The position numbers and the translations under genes were made by a program. The notes under the pieces were generated by a model that made no database searches, was not told the origin of the DNA, and saw only the letters and a program-made list of their open reading frames with translations. This document shows, piece by piece, positions 1 to 7,543 of a stretch of DNA of 10,316 nt (its first letter is position 1; every line of letters starts with the position of its first letter). The stretch comes from Thiotrichales bacterium (lineage in GTDB: Bacteria; Pseudomonadota; Gammaproteobacteria; UWMA-0217), in NCBI GenBank assembly GCA_024763135.1, contig JANTGD010000095.1, positions 1-10,316 on the forward strand, in the 5' to 3' direction.

Positions 1-213
1 CGGCGTTGCGCCCCTTGAAAAGGGAGCCACCCTTTCCTGCGGGACGCGCCTTGCATTGACGAATTTGGGATGCTCTGTAACCGTCAATATCATGTTGACG
101 ATGCGCTAGTAAACGGGCCACTGAGCACTATTGCGACAGAATCTCTTGCGAAGGTCATAGTCCATCTGACCGATAGCTATCACCGCATACGCGCAATAGA
201 CTGTGGGGACATT

Positions 214-272
214 GGAGATCCACACTCCACTGCTTCTTACCCCCTACACGCTGCGTGGATCTCCTTTTTTTT
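214..272 (+). terminator. Strong rho-independent terminator
   Basis: A perfect 10-bp stem, GGAGATCCAC (214-223) with GTGGATCTCC (255-264), is followed directly by eight T residues (265-272). The loop is long, about 31 bases. The T-run is on the + strand side, so it ends a rightward transcript. No gene on the + strand is seen ending just before it, so it serves either a gene to the left of the window or an untranslated RNA. Confidence 0.75.
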
Positions 273-387
273 GGGGGTGGCTCCCCCACAGCATCGAACA
301 CACGGCTCGCTGCATCTACTCCCCAACCAATCACGTAATAGTAATTAACTGCAATGTCGCAGTTTGGCCCAAATTGTTATTATCCAC

Positions 388-392
388 AGGAG
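388..392 (+). promoter_or_regulatory. Ribosome binding site for the 402 gene
   Basis: AGGAG lies 9 bases before the ATG at 402. It supports this start over other frames across the same DNA. Confidence 0.7.
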
Positions 393-401
393 TAGAGCAT
401 C

Positions 402-737
402 ATGAAAATTTTCACCATTTCCATTGCTACCGCAATTTCGCTGATGACCGCAGGTACTGCGTTTTCCGGCGAGATGCATGACCTTGATCTGTTGGCGCGT
501 ATCGACGCCGAAGTAAATTCTGTGCCCTCAGAACAATTCCATCAGAACGCAGGCCCGGGACATGTCATGGTCGATGATATTGCAGATCTGCGTGACTATG
601 AATCCGGACAGCCTGGCTTCGAACCACAACGGCAGCGCGTGGATATTGCAGCCTTCAGCATTGGCGAACGTATCGATATGACAGATCGCTCAGCACACGC
701 TGCGCTTGGTGTCATCAATGCCATCGATAGCGAATAG
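402..737 (+). CDS. Small exported acidic protein, unknown function
   Basis: This 111-residue protein belongs to no family I recognise. Residues 1-22 form a classical Sec signal peptide: MK, a hydrophobic stretch rich in Ile, Ala, Thr and Leu, then TAFS before GE, with likely cleavage after Ser22. The mature part of about 89 residues is acidic, has no cysteine and no membrane segment, and contains a DDIADLRDYESGQPGFEP stretch near the middle. The start is supported by an AGGAG site 9 bases upstream. The gene stands alone on its strand and is followed by tandem hairpins and a terminator, so it is probably monocistronic. It converges on the hydrolase-thioredoxin gene, so shared regulation is not implied. 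A periplasmic or secreted location is inferred from the signal peptide alone. The signal peptide, ribosome site and terminator together make it a likely real gene. Confidence 0.75.
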   Translation: MKIFTISIATAISLMTAGTAFSGEMHDLDLLARIDAEVNSVPSEQFHQNAGPGHVMVDDIADLRDYESGQPGFEPQRQRVDIAAFSIGERIDMTDRSAHAALGVINAIDSE

Positions 738-771
738 CCGTATAAAATATCTGCTTCAACGCAGCGATAGG

Positions 772-822
772 CTTCCCTGTGTGGGAAGGGGGTCGGAGGC
801 TCTGTTCTCCGGCCTTTTTTTT
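772..822 (+). terminator. Tandem hairpins with T-run after the 402 gene
   Basis: The terminator proper is GGTCGGAG (791-798) pairing with CTCCGGCC (807-814), eight pairs with one G-U, followed by eight T residues (815-822). A second small hairpin, CTTCCC/GGGAAG with a TGTGT loop (772-788), lies just before it. The T-run serves the + strand gene. On the minus strand neither hairpin is followed by a T-run, so the convergent gene has no clear intrinsic terminator here. Confidence 0.8.
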
Positions 823-828
823 GCGCAG

Positions 829-2181
829 CTATTCGTCGATCAGTGTCTGAATCGTTTCGATGACGGTGGGCGCATCCCATGCCAGCGCACCATGACAGGC
901 ATAGCGAATTTGCCCATGTTTATCCACAAGAAAATTCGCTGGATAGGCATACAATTTCCAATTCAACACGGATTCCGAATCCGGGTCCAATAAGACGGGA
1001 AATTCCACTGGGTGTTCGTCAAGAAATGCACGTACCTGCTCGGCGGCTTCTCCAACATTAATCGATAAAAGTTCAAAAGCCTGTTCGGATAACGCCTCGG
1101 TGAGGCGTTGCAACGATGGCATTTCCTCCACGCAAGGCGGGCACCAACTCGCCCAAAAATTAATCAGTACGACCTTGCCCTGTAAAGCAGCCAAATCCAC
1201 TGATTGTTGCGTTGCTGTCCGCAAATTGAGCGCAGGGGGCTGTGGATGCCCTTGATAGGGTTGCAACTTTCGCTGCCCTGTCCGACGGGTCTGTTTTTGT
1301 AGCGTCCGCACATCGTTGACCACCACTGTTTGGTGCGGCGCTTTCACCGACTCGAGCAAGCGAAACGCCGAAGCGAAAATCGTTGCCAGCTGCGCCTTGA
1401 TCTGAAGATCTCGCTCTGAGAGATCTAATTCCGGGCGCTGATGAAAGCCCCCCTTGACACCTTGCAATGGGTGGGTAAAAACCTGTGCACCGTGTCCGCC
1501 TAGCACCTTGGAAATCTCTGCTGCCCGTGGGTATTTTGTCGTGTACTGCGGATGCAGCACATAGATGGGCAGTTGGCTACTCGATGCAATCGGCAGGTAC
1601 TCGGCCTCTCGTCCCATTTCCGGTAATGCGGAAAAAAGATGCGGAGAAATAAAAATATATCCCGTGAGCAAATCTGAACGGGGATACGCCTGCTGCCAAC
1701 GATACCCCATCTCCAATGCCAGTTGAGCGCCTTTTCCTGAGCTGAGTAAGGCAATTTGCGTAAATCCCAGCCGCTGTGCACGGGCCAACACGTCCAGCAA
1801 AATCCCGGCATCGAAAAAATCGATGCTGTCCGAAGTGGCCGGCAGCATATAGCTGCGGTGGAGATCCAGCGCCCAGACGGTAATCCCCTGATCTGCCAGT
1901 GCTTCGGCTACCGGCCGGTAACCTGCCCCCAGTCCCCGTTCCGAAGGTAACCAGATGATCAGCCGTTGTGTGGCAGAGGGATAGACAATCATCTCCACAC
2001 TCAAAGTATCGCTTAGTGGCATTTGGGTGATTTCGAAAGCGAATACTTTTTTCGCAACAACGCTCAATATCAGGATCAGCACAAGCCAACGAGAGGCGCT
2101 AAAGAAAACAGCTTGAACGCGCGCTGAGATCATCCGCGGGGAAGGCATGAACACGCTTTTCTGGTTAAGATCAGTCAACAT
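829..2181 (-). CDS. Exported alpha/beta-hydrolase-like and TlpA-like thioredoxin fusion protein
   Basis: This 450-residue protein has two parts. Residues about 70-275 look like an alpha/beta-hydrolase fold: strand LIIWLP, a turn of the VWALDLH type, then IALLSSGKGAQLAL (143-156) where the nucleophile elbow belongs. The elbow reads SSGKG rather than the usual GxSxG, so catalysis is uncertain; His247 could be the acid-base histidine. A polar, proline- and glutamine-rich linker (about 280-330) follows. Residues 331-450 are a TlpA/ResA-type thioredoxin domain with VVLINFWASWCPPC (active-site cysteines 347 and 350) and the cis-proline loop YPANFLVD (Pro414). The hydrophobic segment at 32-48, ending VFA before FE, is a signal peptide or anchor and puts both domains in the periplasm. 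Met12 (2148) or Met17 (2133) may be the true start, since none has a clear ribosome site. A role in thiol-disulfide exchange is inferred; the partner is unknown. Confidence 0.85.
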   Translation of the reverse strand: MLTDLNQKSVFMPSPRMISARVQAVFFSASRWLVLILILSVVAKKVFAFEITQMPLSDTLSVEMIVYPSATQRLIIWLPSERGLGAGYRPVAEALADQGITVWALDLHRSYMLPATSDSIDFFDAGILLDVLARAQRLGFTQIALLSSGKGAQLALEMGYRWQQAYPRSDLLTGYIFISPHLFSALPEMGREAEYLPIASSSQLPIYVLHPQYTTKYPRAAEISKVLGGHGAQVFTHPLQGVKGGFHQRPELDLSERDLQIKAQLATIFASAFRLLESVKAPHQTVVVNDVRTLQKQTRRTGQRKLQPYQGHPQPPALNLRTATQQSVDLAALQGKVVLINFWASWCPPCVEEMPSLQRLTEALSEQAFELLSINVGEAAEQVRAFLDEHPVEFPVLLDPDSESVLNWKLYAYPANFLVDKHGQIRYACHGALAWDAPTVIETIQTLIDE

Positions 2182-2238
2182 TTTTCAGGGCAATCGCTGC
2201 GTACTTTTCGGCCCGATAACAGCATGATAGGATTTTCT

Positions 2239-2328
2239 ATGCGCCTCCTCGCGACCTGGCTTACTGCGTTTCTCCAAAAACTTTTACCGTCTATTCAAAT
2301 ACTAAAACAATCGATAGTAAAACATTGA
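2239..2328 (+). CDS. Possible 29-residue microprotein
   Basis: An ATG preceded by AGGA at 2229-2232 with a 6-base spacer opens a 29-codon frame ending in TGA. The peptide begins MRLLATWLTAFLQKLLPSIQ, so it would be hydrophobic or amphipathic with a basic tail (KQSIVKH). It lies divergently, within 60 bases of the thioredoxin-fusion start, so this DNA is also likely to be that gene's promoter or leader. No homologue is known to me and a frame this short can arise by chance. The ribosome site and the helix-like composition are the only support. Confidence 0.2.
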   Translation: MRLLATWLTAFLQKLLPSIQILKQSIVKH

Positions 2329-2645
2329 CGATGCAGTCAGCGACACCCGTGCTCCCGCTTGCCTCTAGCCAACGCCAAATTTCAGCAGGCGCAGTCAGTC
2401 AATGCATGTCATCTTGGGCGTCACTCCACACGCCACCATACTAAAAGCTTTGCACCCTGGCTGCGCGCAGCTTGGAATGGGTAAACCCTTAACGCAAGCA
2501 TTCAGCGAACCCCTGAAATGCGCCAGCTCTGCGGTAAAATGCGCATTGAAACCTACAGTGTTCGCCTTGATCTGACGTATTTCGGGGGTAATCTGAGCAG
2601 TGACTCAATTTTTTGATAACTCACTGAATAGTTAAGTTTTTTCCC

Positions 2646-2679
2646 AAAAAAAAAGCCGGGCATAAATACCCGGCTTTTT
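2646..2679 (-). terminator. fusA rho-independent terminator
   Basis: GCCGGG (2655-2660) pairs with CCCGGC (2669-2674) around an 8-base loop. The stem is extended by A5/T5, and on the minus strand it ends in a run of nine T (2646-2654 on the + strand are A). It lies about 53 bases after the fusA stop. The flanking T5 on the other side could make it act weakly in both directions. Confidence 0.85.
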
Positions 2680-2724
2680 AAGGAAGCGCTGATTAATTCT
2701 GGCGCGAGCAGATTGTGGTGAAAA
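2678..2724 (+). mobile_element. Truncated copy of the TTAA-flanked element
   Basis: Bases 2682-2724 match 6740-6782 in 42 of 43 positions, starting GGAAGC and running through GCGCGAGCAGATTGTGG. TTAA precedes it (2678-2681), exactly as in the full copy. The match stops 7 bases before the fusA stop codon, and the rest of the element including the right end is absent. It therefore lies in the fusA 3' untranslated region, between stop codon and terminator hairpin, and its TTAA overlaps the T/A tract of that hairpin. Confidence 0.8.
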
Positions 2725-2731
2725 ATAATGA

Positions 2732-4819
2732 CTATTTATTCGCCTCGCGCTCCTTGACTTCCTTAATGACCGCTTCCGCGACATTCGCAGGACAAGGCGC
2801 ATAATGCGAGAACTCCATGGAGAACTGGCCCCGACCGGAGGTCATGGTCCGCAAATCACCGATATAACCAAACATCTCACTCAAGGGTGCGTCTGCTTTG
2901 ACTCTCACCCCGGTGCTCGACGCTTCTTGCCCCTGCACCATCGCACGGCGTCGATTGAGGTCACCGATGACATCTCCCACATTATCGTCAGGTGTAAAGA
3001 CATCCACCTTCATAATGGGTTCAAGCAATTGCGGGCCCGCCTTGGGTACGGATTGCCGGTAGGCTGCCTTAGCCGCAATCTCATAAGCCACTGCGGAGGA
3101 ATCCACGGCGTGGAATGCGCCGTCCATCAGGGTGACTTTGACATCCAGGAGAGGAAACCCGGCCAGTGTGCCCCGTTCCATACTACTGGCGAACCCCTTC
3201 TCGACCGCAGGCCAAAACTCGCGCGGCACATTGCCGCCAGTGACTTTGGACTCAAATTCGAAGCCACTGTTTTGTTCACCGGGCTCAATGACGTAATCGA
3301 TCTTTGCAAATTGACCCGATCCACCGGTCTGCTTTTTATGCGTGTAGCTGTCTTCGACCCGTTTGGTAATCGTTTCGCGATAGGCCACTTGCGGTTTACC
3401 CACTTCGACTTCGATACCGTGAGTACGCCGCAAAATATCTACTTTGATATCCAGGTGTAACTCACCCATCCCTTTGATTATCGTTTCTCCCGACTCCTCA
3501 TCGGTTTCAACGCGAAAGGAGGGGTCTTCCTGCATCATCTTGTTCAGCGCAATACCAAGCTTTTCTGCGCTGCCTTTATCCTTGGGTGCGATCGCGATAG
3601 AAATCACCGGATCGGGGAAAACCATGGGTTCCAGCGTCGCAGGATTATTGGGATCACACAGAGTATGACCGGTTTGCGTATTCTTCAGTCCGACCAACGC
3701 GACAATATCGCCGGCCTGTGCCGAATCCAGTTCCTTACGCTCGTCTGCATGCATCTCCACCAGACGCCCCACACGCTCTGTCTTACCGGTATAGGTATTG
3801 AGTATCGTATCGCCCTTTTTCATGCGCCCGGAATAAACACGTGTGAACGTCAATGCACCGAACCGATCATCCATGATTTTGAAGGCCAGCGCGCGCAAAG
3901 GCCGATCAGGATCGACGATGGCATATTCACCGGTCTCGTGACCTTCCAGATCAACTTCTGGCTGAGGCTTTACCTCGGTGGGGTTCGGCAAATAATCCAC
4001 AACTGCATCCAAAATCAATTGTACGCCTTTGTTTTTAAATGAAGATCCCGCAAAAGTCGGGAAAAAATCCAAGTTGATCGTACCTTTGCGGATGCACCGC
4101 TTGAGATCATCGATCGAAGGCTCTTCGCCTTCTTCGAGGTAAGCCATCATTAGATCGTCGTCCTGCTCTAGCGCAGTTTCGATCAGCTGCTCGCGATACT
4201 CCGCCACCTGTTCGACCATATCTTCGGGTACGTCGGTAAGTTCGTATTTCATGGGATCACCCGAATCGTCCCAGATCCAGGCCTTTTCGGTCAGCAGATC
4301 GACCACCCCAACAAAATCATCTTCAATACCAATTGGCAACACCATGACCAACGGATTGGCTCCGAGTACGTTCTTGACTTGGTCGACGACACGGTAGAAA
4401 TCCGCCCCCATACGATCGAGCTTGTTCACGTAAATAATCCGCGCGACTTCCGACTCGTTCGCATAGCGCCAGTTGGTTTCGGACTGCGGCTCAACCCCGC
4501 CAGATCCGCAGAACACACCGACACCCCCATCGAGCACCTTCAAGGAACGATACACTTCAATGGTGAAGTCCACGTGTCCGGGTGTGTCGATAATATTGAA
4601 ACGATGATCCTTCCAGAAACAAGTCGTTGCCGCGGACTGGATTGTAATGCCACGTTCCTGCTCCTGCTCCATGAAATCTGTGGTCGCCGCGCCGTCATGC
4701 ACTTCACCGATCTTGTGGATTTTGCCGGTCAGTTTCAGAATACGCTCGGTCGTCGTGGTTTTTCCTGCATCGACATGCGCAAAAATGCCGATATTGCGAT
4801 AAAGCGTCAGGTCAGTCAT
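2732..4819 (-). CDS. fusA: Elongation factor G, second (EF-G2/FusA2) type
   Basis: This 695-residue translational GTPase has the full EF-G length. It drives tRNA-mRNA translocation on the ribosome, and EF-G is also known to act with RRF in ribosome recycling. G motifs are intact: P-loop AHVDAGKTT (14-22), switch I RGIT (56-59), DTPGH (78-82, with the GTPase-activating histidine at 82) and NKLD (132-135). Domain II carries RFGALTF, domain III has GMGELHLDI, and the C-terminal domain has MFGYIGDLRTMTSGRGQF. The opening YRNIGIFAHVDAGKTT, the FCGSGGVEPQSETNWRYA segment and the domain IV stretch KKQTGGSGQFAKIDY match the second EF-G of Vibrio and related bacteria rather than the EF-G of the str operon. 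In keeping with that, no rpsL, rpsG or tuf lies beside it. The ATG at 4819 follows GAGAGA, a modest ribosome site. It has its own terminator downstream. Whether it is the main or an accessory EF-G cannot be told from here. Confidence 0.95.
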   Translation of the reverse strand: MTDLTLYRNIGIFAHVDAGKTTTTERILKLTGKIHKIGEVHDGAATTDFMEQEQERGITIQSAATTCFWKDHRFNIIDTPGHVDFTIEVYRSLKVLDGGVGVFCGSGGVEPQSETNWRYANESEVARIIYVNKLDRMGADFYRVVDQVKNVLGANPLVMVLPIGIEDDFVGVVDLLTEKAWIWDDSGDPMKYELTDVPEDMVEQVAEYREQLIETALEQDDDLMMAYLEEGEEPSIDDLKRCIRKGTINLDFFPTFAGSSFKNKGVQLILDAVVDYLPNPTEVKPQPEVDLEGHETGEYAIVDPDRPLRALAFKIMDDRFGALTFTRVYSGRMKKGDTILNTYTGKTERVGRLVEMHADERKELDSAQAGDIVALVGLKNTQTGHTLCDPNNPATLEPMVFPDPVISIAIAPKDKGSAEKLGIALNKMMQEDPSFRVETDEESGETIIKGMGELHLDIKVDILRRTHGIEVEVGKPQVAYRETITKRVEDSYTHKKQTGGSGQFAKIDYVIEPGEQNSGFEFESKVTGGNVPREFWPAVEKGFASSMERGTLAGFPLLDVKVTLMDGAFHAVDSSAVAYEIAAKAAYRQSVPKAGPQLLEPIMKVDVFTPDDNVGDVIGDLNRRRAMVQGQEASSTGVRVKADAPLSEMFGYIGDLRTMTSGRGQFSMEFSHYAPCPANVAEAVIKEVKEREANK

Positions 4820-4926
4820 GTTCTCTCTCGGGTCTTTAGGTGAATGTCAGCATGCCTATCCGTCGCTGCCACCCTTGAACAGTTCACATAGCGGTAACGG
4901 TGTTGCCTGCATCGTCTACAAATACG

Positions 4927-4961
4927 GAAGCAGCGGCCGATCAGGAATCGGTCGCTGCTTC
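4927..4961 (-). other. 15-bp hairpin between selO and fusA
   Basis: GAAGCAGCGGCCGAT (4927-4941) pairs over 15 positions (one G-U) with 4947-4961 around a 5-base CAGGA loop. No T-run follows on either strand, so it is not a canonical terminator. On the minus strand it lies about 100 bases after the selO stop and about 108 bases before the fusA start. It could be a factor-aided selO terminator, an mRNA 3'-end stabiliser, or part of the fusA leader. Confidence 0.55.
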
Positions 4962-5057
4962 TGAGCGGCGGATTCTAAACTACTAGCGGCGGGATGCAAG
5001 CCCCCTAGCAACCCGAGGCAAGACCCCCGGCCCTATCCGTGTTCACAAAAGGCGCTC

Positions 5058-6692
<1,635 letters not shown>

Positions 6693-6735
6693 ACCAGCAT
6701 TGAAGCACGACCCTGGGTTACCGGCAATTTTAGAC

Positions 6736-6902
6736 TTAAGGAAGCTCTGATTAATTCTGGCGCGAGCAGATTGTGGTGAAAATCGTCCAGTTCAAGGCGC
6801 GGATCGCTCGTAGTAGCAGGCTATTGCGAAGATCCACAACGCAGAAGTGGGCGATTTTGCGCTGTAATCTTCCGTGTTACGAATTGATCAGAGCTTCCTT
6901 AA
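6736..6902. mobile_element. Small non-coding element with inverted ends and TTAA flanks (MITE-like)
   Basis: The ends 6736-6757 and 6881-6902 are inverted repeats matching at 21 of 22 positions; the left one starts TTAAGGAAGCTCTGATTA. If TTAA is the target duplication (6736-6739 and 6899-6902), the element is 159 bp (6740-6898) with 18-base inverted ends starting GGAAGC. It encodes no protein. Inner complementary segments (TTGTGG 6771-6776 with CCACAA 6834-6839; AAAATCG near 6779 with CGATTTT near 6851) suggest a folded single strand. A GG start and a 4-bp target of YTAR type are known for parts of the IS5 family, so an IS5-like transposase is a candidate mobiliser; that is inference. It sits between the selO start and the lipoprotein stop. 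Confidence 0.85.
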
Positions 6903-6954
6903 GCAGTCATGTTATTGCCTGAAATGGAAAATAGACCGCAGCGTTCAGCGCTCG

Positions 6955-7179
6955 TCAATAGCAGACCTTATTGCCTCTTTTAAGACGTCGCTGGCATTCC
7001 CGCTCATAGTTTTCGCATGCCAACACCATAATCCGCGAAGGATTTTGCTGCAGTTTACAATCCCGCCATTTCGTGCGCAGCTCGGCATCGGGAATTTTGG
7101 CGGAGGGCCCTCCATGATCACATCCGGCAAGCAAGGCGCCAGCCGCAATGGCAAATGTCAATATCGGTCGAAAAATCAT
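6955..7179 (-). CDS. Small cysteine-rich lipoprotein
   Basis: This 74-residue protein starts MIFRPILTFAIAAGALLAGC, a lipoprotein signal peptide with lipobox LAGC (17-20), so Cys20 would be lipidated. The next residue is Asp21, which in enterics is the signal for staying in the inner membrane. The mature part has four more cysteines (41, 55, 62, 73) and a basic end (ECQRRLKRGNKVCY), enough for two disulfides. The segment LRTKWRDCKLQQNP, followed by ACENYERECQRR, distantly recalls small EexN-type entry-exclusion lipoproteins, but I would not assign that function. The ATG at 7179 is chosen over the longer open frame (to 7290) because AAAGGAAGGA lies just before it, with an 8-base spacing, and because the lipoprotein signal begins exactly there. 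It is alone on its strand, with the MITE-like element downstream. Confidence 0.8.
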   Translation of the reverse strand: MIFRPILTFAIAAGALLAGCDHGGPSAKIPDAELRTKWRDCKLQQNPSRIMVLACENYERECQRRLKRGNKVCY

Positions 7180-7183
7180 ACAT

Positions 7184-7193
7184 TCCTTCCTTT
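7184..7193 (-). promoter_or_regulatory. Ribosome binding site of the lipoprotein gene
   Basis: On the minus strand the bases read AAAGGAAGGA. The AAGGA core is 8 bases from the ATG at 7179, which decides the start. Confidence 0.8.
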
Positions 7194-7425
7194 GTAATCC
7201 ATGACTCGCGTAACTCGGCGGATACCTGCATTGTCGGTGGTCAGGCACTTTTTTCCATGTCGAAAACCGCCTTATGCGATATCCACACAAGCATTTTCGA
7301 TAAACGGCTTAGTAACACGGGTAAAGCGCAGACAGTCCAGCCAGGCGCATACCCATAATCGGAGACATTTCACGGCAGCCGTCGGAATTTCTTGGCAGAC
7401 TTCTCTCAACAAGCGACCATTTTGC

Positions 7426-7461
7426 GACTAGGAGCCTGTCCGAGACTAGGGGCCGTGGCGA
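7426..7461 (+). repeat. Degenerate 18-bp tandem duplication
   Basis: Unit one is GACTAGGAGCCTGTCCGA (7426-7443) and unit two GACTAGGGGCCGTGGCGA (7444-7461), 13 of 18 identical. The first unit contains GGAGCCTGTCC (7431-7441), found again with one change as GGAGGCTGTCC at 7593-7603. A second short direct repeat, CCATTTTG[CA]GAC, occurs at 7417-7428 and 7469-7480. Confidence 0.55.
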
Positions 7462-7479
7462 GGGGAAGCCATTTTGAGA

Positions 7480-7543
7480 CCATTTTTTTGCTGATTCGAG
7501 GCGAATAGTGACGCTTATTCAACAAAAATCAGCGGAAAGATGG
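7480..7543. repeat. Long imperfect palindrome upstream of the glycosyltransferase gene
   Basis: CCATTTTTTTGCTGATT (7480-7496) pairs with 7527-7543 over 17 uninterrupted positions, three of them G-U if read as RNA. After a symmetric 6/6 internal loop, GAATA (7503-7507) pairs with TATTC (7516-7520). Outside, AAGCC (7466-7470) faces GGCTT (7552-7556), so the folding tract spans about 90 bases. It lacks a following T-run on the + strand, and integron attC-type GTTRRRY core boxes are not seen. Confidence 0.65.

Larger units (their letters stand above)
1..401. other. Gene-poor left edge
   Basis: No convincing coding sequence is visible. A short frame open from the window edge stops at 107-109 but resembles nothing I know. 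The stretch holds a strong terminator (214-272), followed at 273-287 by a G5/C5 hairpin. The 11 bases GGGTGGCTCCC at 275-285 are the exact reverse complement of GGGAGCCACCC at 22-32. The last bases are the leader of the small gene starting at 402. I found no well-spaced sigma-70 promoter. Confidence 0.5.
2182..2731. other. 550-base intergenic region before the thioredoxin fusion and after fusA
   Basis: It separates the upstream side of the thioredoxin-fusion gene from the downstream side of fusA. It contains a possible 29-codon ORF (2239-2328), an unsupported 57-codon frame (2402-2575) without a ribosome site, a 12-base palindrome GCTGCGCGCAGC (2460-2471), the fusA terminator (2646-2679) and a 43-base mobile-element relic (2682-2724). 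I see nothing else I can name. Confidence 0.5.

Noticed and set aside
2..109. 35-codon frame open from the window edge, as the tail of an upstream gene
   Set aside because: No recognisable sequence; it stops over 100 bases before the terminator, and the other two + frames close even earlier.
70..348. 92-codon ORF on the + strand
   Set aside because: It runs straight through the strong terminator and its T-run, has no ribosome site, and its translation is not protein-like.
364..383. Sigma-54-like promoter before the 402 gene
   Set aside because: TGGC is present, but the matching GC of the -12 element is missing (TTGTT).
2402..2575. 57-codon frame in the intergenic region before fusA's terminator
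   Set aside because: No ribosome site, no signal or domain, and cysteine-rich random-looking sequence.
2804..3460. 218-codon open frame on the + strand inside fusA
   Set aside because: It is antisense to well-conserved EF-G sequence and shows no family features; a shadow of codon bias.
7180..7290. N-terminal extension of the lipoprotein to 111 residues
   Set aside because: The strong ribosome site and the lipoprotein signal peptide both begin at 7179.
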